NCBI GenBank assembly: GCA_902514695.1
Contig: CABXRR010000007.1
Coordinates: forward strand, 1 to 36,989
Direction of reading: 5' to 3'
DNA from: an uncultured Pelagibacteraceae bacterium
Lineage (GTDB): Bacteria; Pseudomonadota; Alphaproteobacteria; Pelagibacterales; Pelagibacteraceae
Length of the DNA stretch: 36,989 bases
In this document: in pieces, positions 35,966 through 36,989 of the stretch
How the letters are laid out: every line of letters begins with the position of its first letter
Numbering within the stretch: the stretch's first letter is position 1
Notes under the pieces: generated by a model
What the model was told of the DNA's origin: nothing
The model's input: only the letters and a program-made list of their open reading frames with translations
Database searches by the model: none
Translations under genes and position numbers: made by a program

Positions 35966-36989
35966 ATGTCAAATTTAGAATTAGTCTTCCCAGAAATATT
36001 TCTTTCACTATCTATAATGATTTTATTAATCTTAGGTGTTTTTAAAAAAGATAGTTCAAAGCTTATTCAAAATATATCTTCAATAGTTTTACTTGTTTCA
36101 GCAGTAATTATATTTAATGAAACGTTAGGTATAAAACAAACATTTTTATTTAATGGAAGTATAATTATTGATTATTTGTCATCTTTTATGAAAATAGTTA
36201 CATTGTTAGCAGCCTTTTTGGTTTTAGTAATTTCATCAAATTATTTAAAAACTTTTAAAATATTTAAGATTGAATACCCTATTTTGATTTTGAGTTCTGT
36301 GCTTGGAATGATGGTAATGATTAGTTCGAATGATTTAATAGTGTTTTATATGGGGTTAGAACTTCAATCTCTAGCATTATATGTTCTTGCAACATTTAAT
36401 AGAGATCAACTAAAATCTTCTGAAGCTGGGTTAAAATACTTTGTCTTGAGTGCGTTATCTTCAGGTTTACTCTTATATGGATGTTCTTTAATTTATGGTT
36501 TTACAGGTTCGACAAATTTTAATTTGATAGCTAGTCAATTAAATTATGATCAATATGCATTAACATTTGGAATTGTTTTTATTCTAGTTGGTTTGTCATT
36601 TAAAATTTCAGCTGTACCATTTCATATGTGGGCTCCAGATGTTTATGAGGGTTCACCAACTTCGGTAACTTTGTTTTTTACTATGGTACCAAAAGTTGCT
36701 GCGTTAACAGTATTTATAAGATTTTTATATGTTCCTTTTTTAAATTTAATTGATCAATGGCAAATGATTATAATTTTTCTTTCTATTGCCTCAATGCTTT
36801 TTGGTGCAGTTGCCGCAATAGGTCAAACCAATTTAAAAAGACTTATAGCTTACAGCTCTATTAGTCATATTGGATATGCCCTTGCTGGTTTAGCCACTGG
36901 TTCAAACTCAGGTATACAAAGTTCAGTAATATATATAACCATATATATATTAATGAACCTAGGATTATTCTCTTGTTTGTTAATGATGA
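35966..36989 (+). CDS. nuoN: NADH-quinone oxidoreductase subunit N, 3' end beyond window
   Basis: Last subunit of the operon, open to the window edge (341 codons visible of an expected 470-490). Recognisable segments are VFYMGLELQSLALYVLA with the helix-5 Glu, KISAVPFHMWAPDVYEGSP with the helix-7 Lys, and LIAYSSISHIGYAL. Truncation is due to the window boundary; no stop or frameshift is seen. Confidence 0.95.
   Translation, partial: MSNLELVFPEIFLSLSIMILLILGVFKKDSSKLIQNISSIVLLVSAVIIFNETLGIKQTFLFNGSIIIDYLSSFMKIVTLLAAFLVLVISSNYLKTFKIFKIEYPILILSSVLGMMVMISSNDLIVFYMGLELQSLALYVLATFNRDQLKSSEAGLKYFVLSALSSGLLLYGCSLIYGFTGSTNFNLIASQLNYDQYALTFGIVFILVGLSFKISAVPFHMWAPDVYEGSPTSVTLFFTMVPKVAALTVFIRFLYVPFLNLIDQWQMIIIFLSIASMLFGAVAAIGQTNLKRLIAYSSISHIGYALAGLATGSNSGIQSSVIYITIYILMNLGLFSCLLMM

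Noticed and set aside
1..36989. CRISPR arrays, insertion sequences, riboswitches
   Set aside because: No regularly spaced repeat array with unique spacers, no transposase or terminal inverted repeats, and no recognisable riboswitch core found by eye.

Overview
This window is very AT-rich, gene-dense alphaproteobacterial DNA. Gene content, tight spacing, lysine/asparagine/isoleucine-rich proteins and the lack of any full-sized mobile element point to the SAR11 clade (Pelagibacterales, 'Candidatus Pelagibacter'-like). The taxonomic call is inferred from style and gene content; no rRNA gene is present to confirm it.

Layout. (1) Bases 1-2617 are an accessory patch: the tail of an unknown gene, a SAM-dependent methyltransferase, and a secreted trypsin-like protease gene. 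The protease lies between two nested pairs of direct repeats. The outer pair is a perfect 27-bp copy of the D-arm-to-anticodon-loop part of the intact tRNA-Leu(UAA) at 2532-2617. The inner pair is a 31-bp repeat that itself contains an 8-bp motif twice. This looks like an integrase-free integrative element, or the remnant of one, at a tRNA attachment site. (2) 2622-3392 is nadK, starting 4 nt after that tRNA. (3) 3385-7906 is a minus-strand run: FAH/hydratase-family enzyme, M23 peptidase, SDR, TerC-family membrane protein and GMC oxidoreductase. (4) 8027-13378 is a plus-strand uptake and metabolism cluster: TRAP transporter (binding protein, terminator hairpin, small and large membrane subunits), an NCS1-type permease and a second SDR. 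(5) 13375-16883 holds mixed small genes: DUF3047, YbgC-type thioesterase, family-5-like uracil-DNA glycosylase, histidine phosphatase, DUF1289, and three very short proteins. (6) 16974-23073 is tRNA-Leu(UAG) followed by the protein quality-control block tig-clpP-clpX-lon and a 39-residue membrane protein. (7) 23151-23318 carries tRNA-Val(UAC) and tRNA-Asp(GUC), followed by a Fur-box-like palindrome. (8) 23527 to the window end is the complex I operon nuoABCDEFGHIJKLMN, complete except that nuoN runs off the edge.

How it works together. Most of the window is core metabolism: respiratory complex I, protein folding and degradation, NADP synthesis and tRNAs. The TRAP/NCS1/GMC/SDR group is a plausible nutrient uptake and oxidation unit of unknown substrate. 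The most unusual part is the left end, where a single protease gene is framed by att-like and arm-like repeats at tRNA-Leu(UAA). Also notable: nadK and tig each begin only a few bases after a tRNA-Leu, so tRNA 3' processing could leave nearly leaderless mRNAs.
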